DNA of 64,000 bases from Alphaproteobacteria bacterium (GCA_019749935.1 JAIEPD010000010.1:21591-85590), one strand, 5' to 3'. Shown: positions 34,925 to 43,023, numbered from the stretch's first letter. The notes: a model not told the origin generated them from the sequence alone. Translations and numbers: made by a program.

Positions 34925-35250
34925 ATAAGATGTTTTCGTTTTTTCTTGTTTGGGCAGCCATCAAAAATAAGGGTGTAAGTTTTTTTGATTACAACTAATT
35001 TAATGAGTGCTTGATAACTCATCTAATCGCCTAAGTCTTTCGATGGAACTTAATGAAATTTTATTAAATTTAAATCTAGAGCATAATCCCCACCCAATTT
35101 CTCGCCCACCGAAAAGGGCGGGGGGAAAGCCCTCTCACCGACAATGGCAAAATGACAAACCTCTCCCGTCCAGACTTTTCCCTACTTAAAAAGTCTGTCA
35201 AACCCTTCACAAAAATAAACGTTTATGAATAGCACTTCCTATTCTGTATA
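34925..35250 (-). ncRNA. Candidate structured RNA upstream of pseudopilin/5-formyl-THF cyclo-ligase (6S-like, unproven)
   Basis: No protein gene lies between 34918 and 35420. From 35085 to 35205 the sequence is GC-rich. Read on the minus strand it forms nested pairs: AGACTT/AAGTCT near 35180-35210, GAGAGGGC/GCCCTTTT around a C-rich loop, and TGCC/GGGC outside it. A second, competing pairing (GCCC with GGGC further downstream) is also possible. The shape, a long irregular hairpin, and position before a ygfA homologue recall 6S RNA. I find no riboswitch signature (FMN, TPP and cobalamin considered). Ends are approximate. A 35007-35189 plus frame here looks non-coding. Confidence 0.3.
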
Positions 35251-35420
35251 TTAAGATAGAGTTCATTTTTAAATTGTCAATAAGTGATAAAAAATAAATT
35301 TTATGAATACAGATGATGCATTCCTTTTCGCCTATAAGTTTTTTTGGAAAAAAAATAATTAAATCAACATGTTAATCTGATTTTATCGAAGACCCTGAGG
35401 CGGCAAAGGACTTTTAATTT

Positions 35421-36044
35421 CTATCGGGGTCCAAACAAAGCTGCCCCTATTCGAATAAGTGTACTGCCACACTTAATGGCTTTATCGTAATCAAGGCTCA
35501 TTCCCATACTTCTTTGAGGTAAATTATGCTGATCCGCTAAAGCTATTAGATTTCTAAAGTACGGAACGGGATCTTTTTCTAAAGGCGGGATTCCCATTAA
35601 TCCAATGATTGAAAGCTTTAATTCATGTTTGCAATAGTTTATAAAATCATCAGCATCAGATAATGAGACACCTCTTTTTTGAGGCTCATTTCCAAGATTC
35701 AGCTGAATCATCAAAGGTGTATTCAGGTTCATCCTAGACATTTCCTGCTTTAATTTGTCGGCTAAACGCTGATTGTCAACACTTTGAATGCAATTAAATA
35801 ACCCAAGCGCTTGCTTAACTTTATTTGTCTGCAAAGGTCCAATAAGATGCACAGCTATGTTTGGATAATTTTCCTTCAGGCTTGGCCATTTGTCTTCAGC
35901 CTCTTGAACTCGGTTTTCACCAAAAAGTGTTTGGCCAACCTTTAAAAGTGGCAGGATTTTTTCAATTCCTTGCCCCTTACTCACAGCCATAAGCTGAGTA
36001 TTTCCCAGCTCACACTCTCTTTTCAAGTTTTTCCAGTTATCCAA
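35421..36044 (-). CDS. YggS-family pyridoxal-phosphate homeostasis protein
   Basis: A 207-residue PLP-binding protein of the YggS/PLPBP family, a single TIM-barrel domain that controls free PLP. Family blocks: LMAVSKGQ with the PLP lysine at about residue 23, then FGENRVQEAEDKW, HLIGPLQTNKVKQAL, SVDNQRLADKL, LNLGNEPQKRGV, LMGIPP and SMGMSLDYDKAIKCGSTLIRIGAALFG. All are conserved. The order of genes on this strand is sspB then yggS, with 24 bp between. Confidence 0.94.
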   Translation of the reverse strand: MDNWKNLKRECELGNTQLMAVSKGQGIEKILPLLKVGQTLFGENRVQEAEDKWPSLKENYPNIAVHLIGPLQTNKVKQALGLFNCIQSVDNQRLADKLKQEMSRMNLNTPLMIQLNLGNEPQKRGVSLSDADDFINYCKHELKLSIIGLMGIPPLEKDPVPYFRNLIALADQHNLPQRSMGMSLDYDKAIKCGSTLIRIGAALFGPR

Positions 36045-36068
36045 TCGATAATACCACGGTGGATAACG

Positions 36069-36572
36069 TTAGGGTTTTTTACGAAAAGTATCCAATGTGA
36101 CGACATTTGATCCAGGTTCTTCTGAGGTTGACTCTAAATCATCTGTGATAGATTTTTCCTTAGTTTCTGACAGTTTTGTAGGAACTTTTTTAGGCTTTTC
36201 AATTTGTTCTTCTATATTTGGGGTAAACTGAAGGCCAAATTTAACTGATGGATCTACAAAGCTAACAATCGCATCAAAGGGAATAAGAAGACGTTCATGA
36301 ATATCATTAAAACATAAGGTCACAGCAAAACGATCCTCTTCAACTACCAGATCCCAAAATTCATGTTGCAGAACAATGGTGATCTCATCAGCGTATTGCT
36401 CTCTTAGGTAATCGGGTAAATCAACGCCAGGATGATCAGTTGAAAAGGCGATGTAGAAATGATGGCTTCCAGGAAGCCCCTTTTTTGTTGCATATAGTAA
36501 AGACTCTTTAACAACAGTACGCAGCGCTTTTTGAACAAGTTGTTCATAATCAATATAACTTTTTTTACTCAC
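36069..36572 (-). CDS. sspB: SspB-like ClpXP adaptor protein
   Basis: An alphaproteobacterial SspB that tethers ssrA-tagged proteins to ClpXP. Residues SYIDYEQLVQKALRTVV, GLPGSHHFYIAF, ITIVLQHEFWDLVVEEDRFAVTL and VSFVDPSVKFGLQF match the family, followed by an acidic linker and the C-terminal VVTLDTFRKKP, the ClpX-docking tail. I chose GTG at 36572, which gives 167 residues and is preceded by TAAGG. A longer TTG-start frame from 36656 would read through the tmRNA terminator. The gene sits directly downstream of ssrA, so the tag RNA and its adaptor are side by side. Confidence 0.92.
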   Translation of the reverse strand: MSKKSYIDYEQLVQKALRTVVKESLLYATKKGLPGSHHFYIAFSTDHPGVDLPDYLREQYADEITIVLQHEFWDLVVEEDRFAVTLCFNDIHERLLIPFDAIVSFVDPSVKFGLQFTPNIEEQIEKPKKVPTKLSETKEKSITDDLESTSEEPGSNVVTLDTFRKKP

Positions 36573-36599
36573 TGGCTTAAACCTTACTTTGGTGTTGAC

Positions 36600-36645
36600 C
36601 TTTTTTAAAAAGTGGGGGCATTCTGTTGCCCGGTTGCCCCCGACC
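36600..36645 (-). terminator. tmRNA terminator
   Basis: On the minus strand GGGGGCA pairs with TGCCCCC and is followed by ACTTTTT. It lies between the tag region and the sspB GTG start, which argues against the longer sspB frame. Confidence 0.75.
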
Positions 36646-36659
36646 GCGGTAGTCAAAAT

Positions 36660-36995
36660 ACTCTCAAGTCAGTTAACACTGACTATTAAGCGGCTTGAGC
36701 TGCAACGAAACGATTGGAGTTAGCTGCTGCTAAGTTCCAATTACGGTTTGCTGCAACAACACGACGACGACGTCTACGTGTAGCTACCCCAGTGCTTAAG
36801 AATGTAGCACTTATTTAAACAGCCCGATAACGGTGGTACAATGCCGAGCGAAAAATATATCTTTGTACGCGCGTCGATCCTATTTCACCCCCATAATTCT
36901 GACAAATTTCAATGGTGGAGGCGCCGGGTACCGCCCCCGGGTCCGCAACGCTTATTACATATATCGTTTATCGCCATAGTTAACCAAGGCTAACA
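36660..36995 (-). ncRNA. ssrA: Transfer-messenger RNA, circularly permuted two-piece form
   Basis: Rescues stalled ribosomes and tags the peptide for degradation. The gene is permuted as in other alphaproteobacteria. On the minus strand the acceptor piece comes first and ends CGCCTCCACCA at 36913. A 20-base intervening segment (36893-36912) is removed, and the coding piece starts GGGGGTGAAATAGGATCGACG at 36892. GGGGGTG pairs with CGCCTCC to rebuild the acceptor stem. The tag frame begins GCA GCA AAC CGT at 36754-36743 (AANRNWN) and ends FVAAQAA then TAA TAG at 36688-36683, 22 codons in all. The T-loop reads GGCGGTA instead of TTCGA-type. The 5' end is set from the promoter and is approximate. 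Confidence 0.9.
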
Positions 36996-37001
36996 ATAAA
37001 T

Positions 37002-37029
37002 AAAATAAACCTTTTTGGGGGGAAATCAA
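37002..37029 (-). promoter_or_regulatory. Probable ssrA promoter
   Basis: On the minus strand TTGATT (37029-37024), a 16 bp spacer and TATTTT (37007-37002), ending just before the proposed tmRNA 5' end. It resembles the TTGATT-16-TATATT promoter at 932-959. Confidence 0.5.
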
Positions 37030-37062
37030 GAAGTTTCGGACATCTAACCGATCGAGAGGGTT

Positions 37063-37524
37063 TCAAGCAACCTTTGAAACAGACTCCCAACCACCTTGCA
37101 TATTTTGACGCCAATAAACGCAATCTATTCCTAATTCTTGATAATGATTAAAACGTTTATTGGCCTCAGTTAAAAATTCTGGAATATTTCCATCAAACAC
37201 ATCAAGGCAACGGCTAAACCCACTTGATACATCAATAAGGGTGCCAGATGTCGAAATAATCAAACTGGCTTTATTAGGGTTTTCAATTTTTGTTGTTAAC
37301 CAAATAGGTTGACGGCTGTGAGTTTCGGGGGCGTCTGCGGCTGACCCATGGGGCAAAAAGGCATTTGTTGAATAGGTCCAAAAAACTGAATTAAGAAATT
37401 CAAGACGTTCCTGGCTGTCAACTAAAACGACTGCTCTTTGATTCGATGCGTATGCTTTTTCAAGCAGTTTAGGAAGCGTCTTTTCTAAAGATGTCGTTGT
37501 AAGTTGATAAAAAGCAACTTCCAT
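37063..37524 (-). CDS. holC: DNA polymerase III subunit chi
   Basis: The chi subunit links the clamp loader to single-strand binding protein. With the ATG at 37524 the protein is 153 residues and starts MEVAFYQL, the normal HolC opening; GAAGGGG upstream supports it. Conserved blocks are LPKLLEKAYASNQRAVVLVDSQERLEFLN, WTYSTNAFLPHG and the W/Q-containing LGIDCVYWRQNMQGGWE tail. A frame starting at TTG 37545 would reach into the repeat element. In many genomes holC follows pepA; here it is alone between bamE and ssrA. Confidence 0.9.
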   Translation of the reverse strand: MEVAFYQLTTTSLEKTLPKLLEKAYASNQRAVVLVDSQERLEFLNSVFWTYSTNAFLPHGSAADAPETHSRQPIWLTTKIENPNKASLIISTSGTLIDVSSGFSRCLDVFDGNIPEFLTEANKRFNHYQELGIDCVYWRQNMQGGWESVSKVA

Positions 37525-37540
37525 GCTATCCCCTTCGCCT

Positions 37541-37639
37541 TTCAAGATACCTGTTCAAAAAACATCGAAACCTGCGGTGCGCATGTACTTCATGTACACT
37601 TGCGCTCCTCGGTTCTCGTTTTTCTGCAGGTCTCTTGAA
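37541..37639. repeat. Palindromic element related to the dispersed family
   Basis: The ends TTCAAGATACCTG (37541-37553) and CAGGTCTCTTGAA (37627-37639) are inverted repeats. The core GCGCATGTACTTCATGTACACTTGCGC is itself near-palindromic and shares TTCATGTACACT with copy 3. It lies between bamE and holC. Confidence 0.65.
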
Positions 37640-37659
37640 ATTCATTGGGTCTAAATTCT

Positions 37660-38121
37660 TCAAGGTGTTTTATTTTGGGACTGTGTGCTATAGCGCCCAA
37701 AGTTGCCAAAAATATCACGCATTACTGACGTTTCGTAACCTGTGGTTTCTGTTTTTCTCTCAATCGGAATGATTGGATGTTCACCTTCATATTTTGCTAC
37801 ATCTCTTACAATGCCTTGCGCATCGAATCTAAGGACGATTGTTTGTTGTTCCAAGGTTTCTGGTCTGTAAAACGAAGTTGTCGATGTTCTTTTGGAAATG
37901 TAGTACCAGTTATGGCCTTTTTGTTCATCACCAAAAACAGAAGACGTAGAGGGGCTTCCAAAACGTTCTTGGATTGTTTGCATTGTATCAATGCCAATTT
38001 GAATTTTCTTTATGTCCATAGATTCAGGATTGTAACCCCTGCTGTCTATGGTCGGATAGCATCCTACAAGCAGAAAACTAATCAAAAAGACATTTAGAAA
38101 AAGTGAAAAACGAGCCATCAT
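37660..38121 (-). CDS. bamE: BamE/SmpA-like outer membrane lipoprotein
   Basis: A component of the BAM complex that inserts beta-barrels into the outer membrane. The 153-residue precursor has a lipobox LLVGC with Cys21, so it is lipid-anchored. The SmpA/OmlA domain (LQIGIDTMQTIQERFGSPSTSS, then WYYISKRTSTTSF and the VLRFDAQGIV strand) is clear. It is the first gene before holC, and the divergent DUF177 gene starts 100 bp away. The ATG at 38118 is an equal alternative. Confidence 0.88.
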   Translation of the reverse strand: MMARFSLFLNVFLISFLLVGCYPTIDSRGYNPESMDIKKIQIGIDTMQTIQERFGSPSTSSVFGDEQKGHNWYYISKRTSTTSFYRPETLEQQTIVLRFDAQGIVRDVAKYEGEHPIIPIERKTETTGYETSVMRDIFGNFGRYSTQSQNKTP

Positions 38122-38220
38122 AAAATCAGATATTTATTCCTTACATTTTTCTAGATTTGGCATTACTTTAAGAAGATGTCAACTCTTTGCAAGAAAATTA
38201 AGTAAGAGGATTGAGTCTCT

Positions 38221-38739
38221 ATGGAAAAAAATAATAACACGGAATTGATGCGAATCGTCAATCTAGAGCGCATCCACAATGATAAATCATATTTCGTAGT
38301 GACGGCTTTAAAGGAAGAATGTTTAGCTCTGGCTCGGCGATTTAATTTAATAGAAATTGAATCCCTAGAGGCACGTTATGACGTTGATCCGGTGAAAACT
38401 AGCCGAGGGGGTTATAATCTGAGCGGAAAGCTACACGCTGTTGTTGTGCAAAGCTGCGTTGTGACGTTGGCTCCTGTTCGTGAAGTTATGGATGTTGATA
38501 TAGATCTTCAAGTCGTTGATAAAAGATATGAAGAGCTCGATCCTTTGGATCCTGAGCTAGATGATGATTTTGAGTATAGCATCCTTGATGAAATTGATTT
38601 GGGAGAGATAACAGCTCAATATCTGTCTTTGTCTTTGAATCCTTACCCAAAGGCTCCTGATAGTGATGCCGGTAAGATTCTGGAAGGCTTGCAAGACAAA
38701 AAAAATCCTTTTGCGATTTTAGAGAAGCTAAAGCCATGA
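38221..38739 (+). CDS. YceD/DUF177 family protein
   Basis: A 172-residue DUF177 protein. Family hallmarks are the central GKLHAVVVQSCVVTLAPV, with the conserved cysteine, and the acidic EELDPLDPELDDDFEY, followed by ILDEIDLGEITAQYLSLSLNPYPKAP. In many bacteria it precedes rpmF and plays a role in 23S rRNA metabolism; rpmF is not here. The stop overlaps the dapF ATG by 4 bp, so the two are translationally coupled. Confidence 0.88.
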   Translation: MEKNNNTELMRIVNLERIHNDKSYFVVTALKEECLALARRFNLIEIESLEARYDVDPVKTSRGGYNLSGKLHAVVVQSCVVTLAPVREVMDVDIDLQVVDKRYEELDPLDPELDDDFEYSILDEIDLGEITAQYLSLSLNPYPKAPDSDAGKILEGLQDKKNPFAILEKLKP

Positions 38740-39872
38740 AAGACTTAACTCTTTCTTTTATAAAAGCCTCCGCTCTTGGTAATGATTTTGTTATTTTATC
38801 TGCAATAGAAGAAGAAATCGACTTAGGTGCTTTAAGTGTGCTTCTAAGTGATCGGCGTGAGGGAATTGGTTGTGACCAGGTAATTTTTATTGAAGATACC
38901 TCTAATAAAGAAGAGTTTAAGGTCCGTTTTTTTAACGCGGATGGCTCTGAGGCTGAAGCTTGCGGGAATGGCACTCGGTGCGTCTCTAAAATTCTAATGG
39001 ATCAAACAGAAACTGAAGAAGTTTTTATTGACACTGCTGGTGGTTATTTAAAGTGTAGAAAAGCAGCAGATAATAAAATAAGTGTAAAAATGTCATTTCC
39101 TCAGTGGAATGCAGATATTAACCTACGTGAATATCAAAAAATTTCAGATCCAGCTCCGGTTTTTGTTGATTTAGGCAACCCACACTTGATTTGTTTTGTG
39201 GAAGATGTTGATCATATTTCAACTTTAGGACCAATTTTAGAAGAGCATCTTTACAAACATGACACTCAATTTCCAGAGAGATTAAATGTTGGTTTTGTGA
39301 GACTTTTAGATAAGGAAACTATAGCTTTAAAGGTCTGGGAAAGAGGTTCAGGTCTAACGCCTGCATGCGGTTCTGGTGCCTGTGCTGCCGTGGTCGCAGC
39401 AAAGGCCCGAGGGCTTGTTTCAGAGAAAGTCAATGTTTATCAAGAAGGAGGAGGGCTAGAAATTAATTTTAATGGCTCCGATCTTTTTATGACTGGAGAA
39501 GCAAAAATTATCTATAGCGGTGAAATTATAATAAATCCTGACATGCTGGAAGCAATAAAGACGTTTCAGCCTTTGGATGAGGTTTATGCTGGAACCATTG
39601 TTTTGGTGCAGCTTTCTCCAGAGGGTGATAAAGAAAGTTATGAGATCTTTGCTGATTTTGGTGAATTTGGTAGACGCAAAACAACAGCAGCACTGGCAAA
39701 TTCTTACGAAATGACACAGCTCTTTGGCAAGGCTATTGCTGGGGTATTGTCCGAGGATGATTCAGATTCTTTTACACTTCTTGGATATTTAGATGAAGAA
39801 GATAATATTCTTTTGATGGATCGTCCTCCCCACCTCAAAAATGGTGAGAGGATCACCAATGATGCTCTTTGA
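38736..39872 (+). CDS. dapF: Diaminopimelate epimerase with a C-terminal extension
   Basis: Interconverts L,L- and meso-diaminopimelate for peptidoglycan and lysine. Residues 1-271 are the normal enzyme. The two active-site cysteines are C76 (EACGNGTRC) and C211 (TPACGSGACAAV), with HDTQFPERLNVGFV and WERGSGLTPA. The usual ~275-residue end is reached near IYSGEIIINPD, but the frame continues for ~105 residues. This extra part (YAGTIVLVQLSPEGD, then GRRKTTAALANSYEM) looks like a small beta-rich domain that I do not recognise. The same frame overlaps the next gene by 14 bp. Confidence 0.9.
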   Translation: MKDLTLSFIKASALGNDFVILSAIEEEIDLGALSVLLSDRREGIGCDQVIFIEDTSNKEEFKVRFFNADGSEAEACGNGTRCVSKILMDQTETEEVFIDTAGGYLKCRKAADNKISVKMSFPQWNADINLREYQKISDPAPVFVDLGNPHLICFVEDVDHISTLGPILEEHLYKHDTQFPERLNVGFVRLLDKETIALKVWERGSGLTPACGSGACAAVVAAKARGLVSEKVNVYQEGGGLEINFNGSDLFMTGEAKIIYSGEIIINPDMLEAIKTFQPLDEVYAGTIVLVQLSPEGDKESYEIFADFGEFGRRKTTAALANSYEMTQLFGKAIAGVLSEDDSDSFTLLGYLDEEDNILLMDRPPHLKNGERITNDAL

Positions 39873-40476
39873 GGAATGGCTGAGTGTTACTGTAATTTCA
39901 GGCTTAGCTATTATGAGCCCAGGGCCAGGCTTTGCTGTGGTTGTGAGAAATAGTTTAAGCTATGGCAGAGAAGCAGGAATTACAACAGCACTTGGTAACG
40001 CTTTGGGGGATATGACCCATGTAATTTTGAATGTAATGGGGATTGGCTTGTTGGTTGCAAATTCTCCAGGTGCTTTTAGTACTGTGCAATGGATCGGCGC
40101 TTCTTATTTGCTTTGGCTTGGTGTCAAAGGCGTTTTAAGCAAGCCTAGACTTGATAATAGCATTGAAATTGAGAACAAGACTACGAATCGATTGCGGGCC
40201 TTTTGTGATGGATTTTTAGCAACGCTTACAAACCCCAAAGCTTTTATCTTTGTTTTTGCCTTATTTTCTATCGTTGTTTCTACAGAAACGCCCTTATATC
40301 ACAAGGTGGTTTATGGGGGATGGATTGGTGTTTTATCGGCGTGTTGGTTTACAGTTGTTGCTATTTTTTTTACAGACACAAGGTTTGTAAAGAAATTTCA
40401 AGGTTACCGTCATTGGATTGAAAGAGGGACAGGGCTTATTTTGATCGCATTTTCGGTGAGTCTGTTGTTGCCATAA
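39859..40476 (+). CDS. LysE/RhtB-family amino acid exporter
   Basis: A membrane exporter of about 205 residues with six hydrophobic segments. The opening MSPGPGFAVVVRNSLSYGREAGITTALGNALGD is the LysE family signature, and GASYLLWLGVKG and LTNPKAFIFVFALF follow. I chose the ATG at 39859 with GAGAGG upstream; 39841 is further out. It overlaps dapF by 14 bp, so it belongs to the DUF177-dapF unit. Substrate unknown; homoserine, threonine or lysine are typical. Confidence 0.88.
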   Translation: MMLFEEWLSVTVISGLAIMSPGPGFAVVVRNSLSYGREAGITTALGNALGDMTHVILNVMGIGLLVANSPGAFSTVQWIGASYLLWLGVKGVLSKPRLDNSIEIENKTTNRLRAFCDGFLATLTNPKAFIFVFALFSIVVSTETPLYHKVVYGGWIGVLSACWFTVVAIFFTDTRFVKKFQGYRHWIERGTGLILIAFSVSLLLP

Positions 40477-40497
40477 GTCCTCTTTGAGAAAGAGATG

Positions 40498-41406
40498 CTA
40501 TTTACGTGTTTTTTTAACAGCAATCGCTCCAATAGCTTCTTTACCATCCCGGCCATCTTCAGTGCCAAATCCTTGCATGGAGACGTAGCCTATTCTCTCA
40601 ATCTCAAATCCATGACGTTGTAGAGCATTTTTAAGAACTTCTTGGTCCATAATATGCAATTGCTCAGGCAAGCAATAGGCTTGAGTAGGTAAATATTTTG
40701 GCACGTCTAGAAACATCCCTGGCCACAAATCACCATTTTTCTTTCTTCTTTCAAAGTCTGGTAGTACTTGCTCCCGATAAGCAATGTGTTCTGTAGACAT
40801 AACCATGATATAAACCTTTCCATCTTCTTTGAGCCAGCTGTTTATATTTTCTAGACCAAGATCAATTTCGGCTCCTGGTAAAAAATGCAGAACTCTATGA
40901 AGAATTACAGCACGTAGAGAGTTTTTTTTGATATCAAGATAAGGAAAGGGGGTTGTGTTCAGAAAAAGCCTTAAAATTTCATCGGGGTTTTTTACCTTCT
41001 TCCGGCTATAAAGCAGATGCTCCATTTCTAAGTCATTAGAAATTACGAACATTCTTTTTGAAAGAGCATATCGTGATAAGAAGCCATATCCTGCGCCTAC
41101 ATCGAGTACATATTCTCCTGGATGTTCTTCGCAAAAGTTGATGAATTCTTCTGCAACCCAGCTAAGGTTTGTATAGTTAATATCAAAACCCATTTTGTTA
41201 AGGGTGACAAAACTTTTACCAGTCTTGCTAAGGATGGGAGGGGTTATAGAAAATTGATCTAGGATTTTTAAATTTGCTTGTATTCCAATGCCAGGAGTTT
41301 TTGTATGGAGTTGATTTATTTCAAAGAGGGAATTATTTTTTAAAATTTTGAAAGCAATAGAAATAAAAAGCATTGCGCTAAGTATCACAACAAGCTTTTT
41401 ATTCAC
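40498..41406 (-). CDS. Membrane-anchored or exported SAM methyltransferase-like protein
   Basis: A 302-residue protein with an N-terminal hydrophobic segment (LVVILSAMLFISIAFKIL, 5-22) and no obvious cleavage site. It then has a methyltransferase fold: motif I YVLDVGAGYGFLS at ~99-111, ISNDLEMEHL (motif II acidic residue) and the KEDGKVYIMVM strand. The catalytic domain would be periplasmic or, if the helix is a secretion signal, secreted. Class I methyltransferases are normally cytosolic. The substrate is not evident. It is transcribed after tatB on the minus strand, 39 bp apart. Confidence 0.7.
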   Translation of the reverse strand: MNKKLVVILSAMLFISIAFKILKNNSLFEINQLHTKTPGIGIQANLKILDQFSITPPILSKTGKSFVTLNKMGFDINYTNLSWVAEEFINFCEEHPGEYVLDVGAGYGFLSRYALSKRMFVISNDLEMEHLLYSRKKVKNPDEILRLFLNTTPFPYLDIKKNSLRAVILHRVLHFLPGAEIDLGLENINSWLKEDGKVYIMVMSTEHIAYREQVLPDFERRKKNGDLWPGMFLDVPKYLPTQAYCLPEQLHIMDQEVLKNALQRHGFEIERIGYVSMQGFGTEDGRDGKEAIGAIAVKKTRK

Positions 41407-41445
41407 AGTATTTCTCCTTTTGTGATGATAAATAATAAAAAACGT

Positions 41446-41748
41446 TTATACCCATGGCAAAGGAAAAGCTTTTGGCTGCTTTATTGGCATATGCACATTG
41501 GAAAGTTGATGAGGGAGGGGATAGATAAGATCTAATTTACCATGTTCAGCTAAATGAAGAGACGATTCTTTTAATGCATCTTCTTGTTCAAGATTATAAA
41601 ATTGCTCTTGCAGTGAATTGCTTATTTCTCTGGCTTTTGCTACAAAGCGTCCTATAGTTCTAAGAACAATAGGCAGTTCCTTAGGTCCCAATAGCACAAG
41701 TGCTAAGATCCCAATGAACAAATATTCGCTCCAACCTATATCCAGCAT
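41446..41748 (-). CDS. tatB: Twin-arginine translocase subunit TatB
   Basis: A 100-residue Tat component with one N-terminal membrane helix and an amphipathic helix. [26 protein letters not shown] matches TatB, including the conserved glutamate and the hinge [15 protein letters not shown] is the amphipathic helix. The C-terminal half is short and proline-rich. No tatC or tatA lies nearby in the window. Confidence 0.85.
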   Translation of the reverse strand: MLDIGWSEYLFIGILALVLLGPKELPIVLRTIGRFVAKAREISNSLQEQFYNLEQEDALKESSLHLAEHGKLDLIYPLPHQLSNVHMPIKQPKAFPLPWV

Positions 41749-41849
41749 TTTTTGTCTTTAAGAGTAGATTTTAACGAGCCCATCGAACTCAAAACTCATG
41801 ATTTATTTTCTGTATAGTGATGTAAAAGTAAGATTTTTTCAAGATAAGT

Positions 41850-41925
41850 TGGCTCCCCGGGACGGACTCGAACCGCCGACCCAGTGGTTAACAGCCACTT
41901 GCTCTACCGACTGAGCTACCGGGGA
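41850..41925 (-). tRNA. tRNA-Asn (anticodon GTT)
   Basis: A complete 76-base cloverleaf. The acceptor TCCCCGG pairs with CCGGGGA, discriminator G and encoded CCA follow. The D-arm is GCTCAGTCGGTAGAGC, the anticodon loop CTGTTAA carries GTT, and the T-arm is CGGTTCGAGTCCG. Confidence 0.97.
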
Positions 41926-42039
41926 CCATGAAGACTTTTCTAACATAAACTTGCTAGGATGACAAAGGATTTTTCATGTTAATTGTAATTTTATGGTGCA
42001 GTGGATAGAATTTATCAAAATTTTTAATATAGGCAATTT

Positions 42040-42696
42040 ATGATCTCTAACCTTAAAAAACCACAAGCTATCCTTTTTGATTGGGATAATACCCTGGTGA
42101 GTACGTGGGAAGTTTTGCATCGTGCTATCAATTTGACTTTTGCGGAGTACCAAATGCCTTTGTGGTCTTTGGAAAAAGTTAAATCAACGGCCCATAAATC
42201 ATCGCGTGAAGTGTTTCCGACTTTTTTTAAAGAAAATTGGGAAGAAGCACAAAATTTTTTCTATAAAGTTTTCGGCCAATACCATCTGGAAGAATTGAAA
42301 ACAATGCCTGATGTTCAACCTTTATTAGATTTTCTAGCAAAGAAAAATATAAAACTGGGGGTGGTAAGTAACAAAAAGACGTCTATTTTGAACAAAGAAA
42401 TAGAGTTTTTAGGGTGGTCAGATTTTTTCCATGTCGTTGTTGGTGCTGGTGATGCAGAAAAGGATAAGCCTGCACCAGATCCAATTTTCCTCGCTTTAGA
42501 TAAGGTTGGATTAAAAGCTTCGGAAGAAATTTGGTTTATTGGGGATACAGTTGTTGATTGGCAAGCGGCAAAAGCAAGCGGATGCCAACCAATTGCTTTA
42601 GGAGAGGCTTGTGAAAATGATGTTTCTGTTCCAAATATTTCAAATTGCAAAAATTTATTATTAATTTTATTGCAATTTTATGAAGTTGTTGATTGA
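42040..42696 (+). CDS. HAD-family phosphatase, phosphoglycolate phosphatase-like
   Basis: A 218-residue HAD hydrolase. Motif I is LFDWDNTLV with the two aspartates, motif II GVVSNK, motif III around KDKPAPDP and motif IV FIGDTVVDWQAA. The cap between motifs I and II is helical, subclass I. The class matches Gph-like phosphatases, but the substrate is open. It stands ~70 bp before hfq in the same direction. Confidence 0.88.
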   Translation: MISNLKKPQAILFDWDNTLVSTWEVLHRAINLTFAEYQMPLWSLEKVKSTAHKSSREVFPTFFKENWEEAQNFFYKVFGQYHLEELKTMPDVQPLLDFLAKKNIKLGVVSNKKTSILNKEIEFLGWSDFFHVVVGAGDAEKDKPAPDPIFLALDKVGLKASEEIWFIGDTVVDWQAAKASGCQPIALGEACENDVSVPNISNCKNLLLILLQFYEVVD

Positions 42697-42765
42697 AAAT
42701 TTTTTAATCCAAAGTATGATAAATTTTAATAAAGAAAAAAATAAATAAAATTTGGGAGATAAATC

Positions 42766-43023
42766 GTGGCAACAGACAAACCTTTGAATGTTCAAGATGT
42801 TTTTTTAAATCATATCCGTAAAAATAAAACGCCTTTGACAGTCTTTTTAATCAATGGTGTTAAGTTGCAAGGAACGGTCACATGGTTTGATAGCTGTACC
42901 ATGCTTTTAAAGCGAGATGGGCATTCACAGCTAATCTATAAGCATGCGATTTCAACTCTTATGCCTCAAGGACCTGTTCAACTTTTTGACAATCAGATAC
43001 CTGCTGCTGAGGGAGAGATATAA
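42766..43023 (+). CDS. hfq: RNA chaperone Hfq
   Basis: A hexameric Sm-like RNA chaperone that pairs small RNAs with mRNAs. The 85 residues start with GTG (GGGAGATAAATCGTG). Sm1 is [33 protein letters not shown] and Sm2 is [12 protein letters not shown] with the YKH motif. It converges with rpoH, 17 bp between stops. Confidence 0.96.
   Translation: MATDKPLNVQDVFLNHIRKNKTPLTVFLINGVKLQGTVTWFDSCTMLLKRDGHSQLIYKHAISTLMPQGPVQLFDNQIPAAEGEI

Noticed and set aside
34925..35250. RNase P RNA or FMN riboswitch on the minus strand
   Set aside because: GGGAAAAGTCTGGAC is reminiscent of the RNase P AAAGTCNGG segment and of the FMN CTGGATGAGAG end, but the other conserved blocks of both RNAs are missing at the required distances.
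36573..36656. Longer SspB with a TTG start at 36656
   Set aside because: The extra codons lie in the tmRNA terminator and do not match the family; GTG 36572 starts right before the conserved domain.
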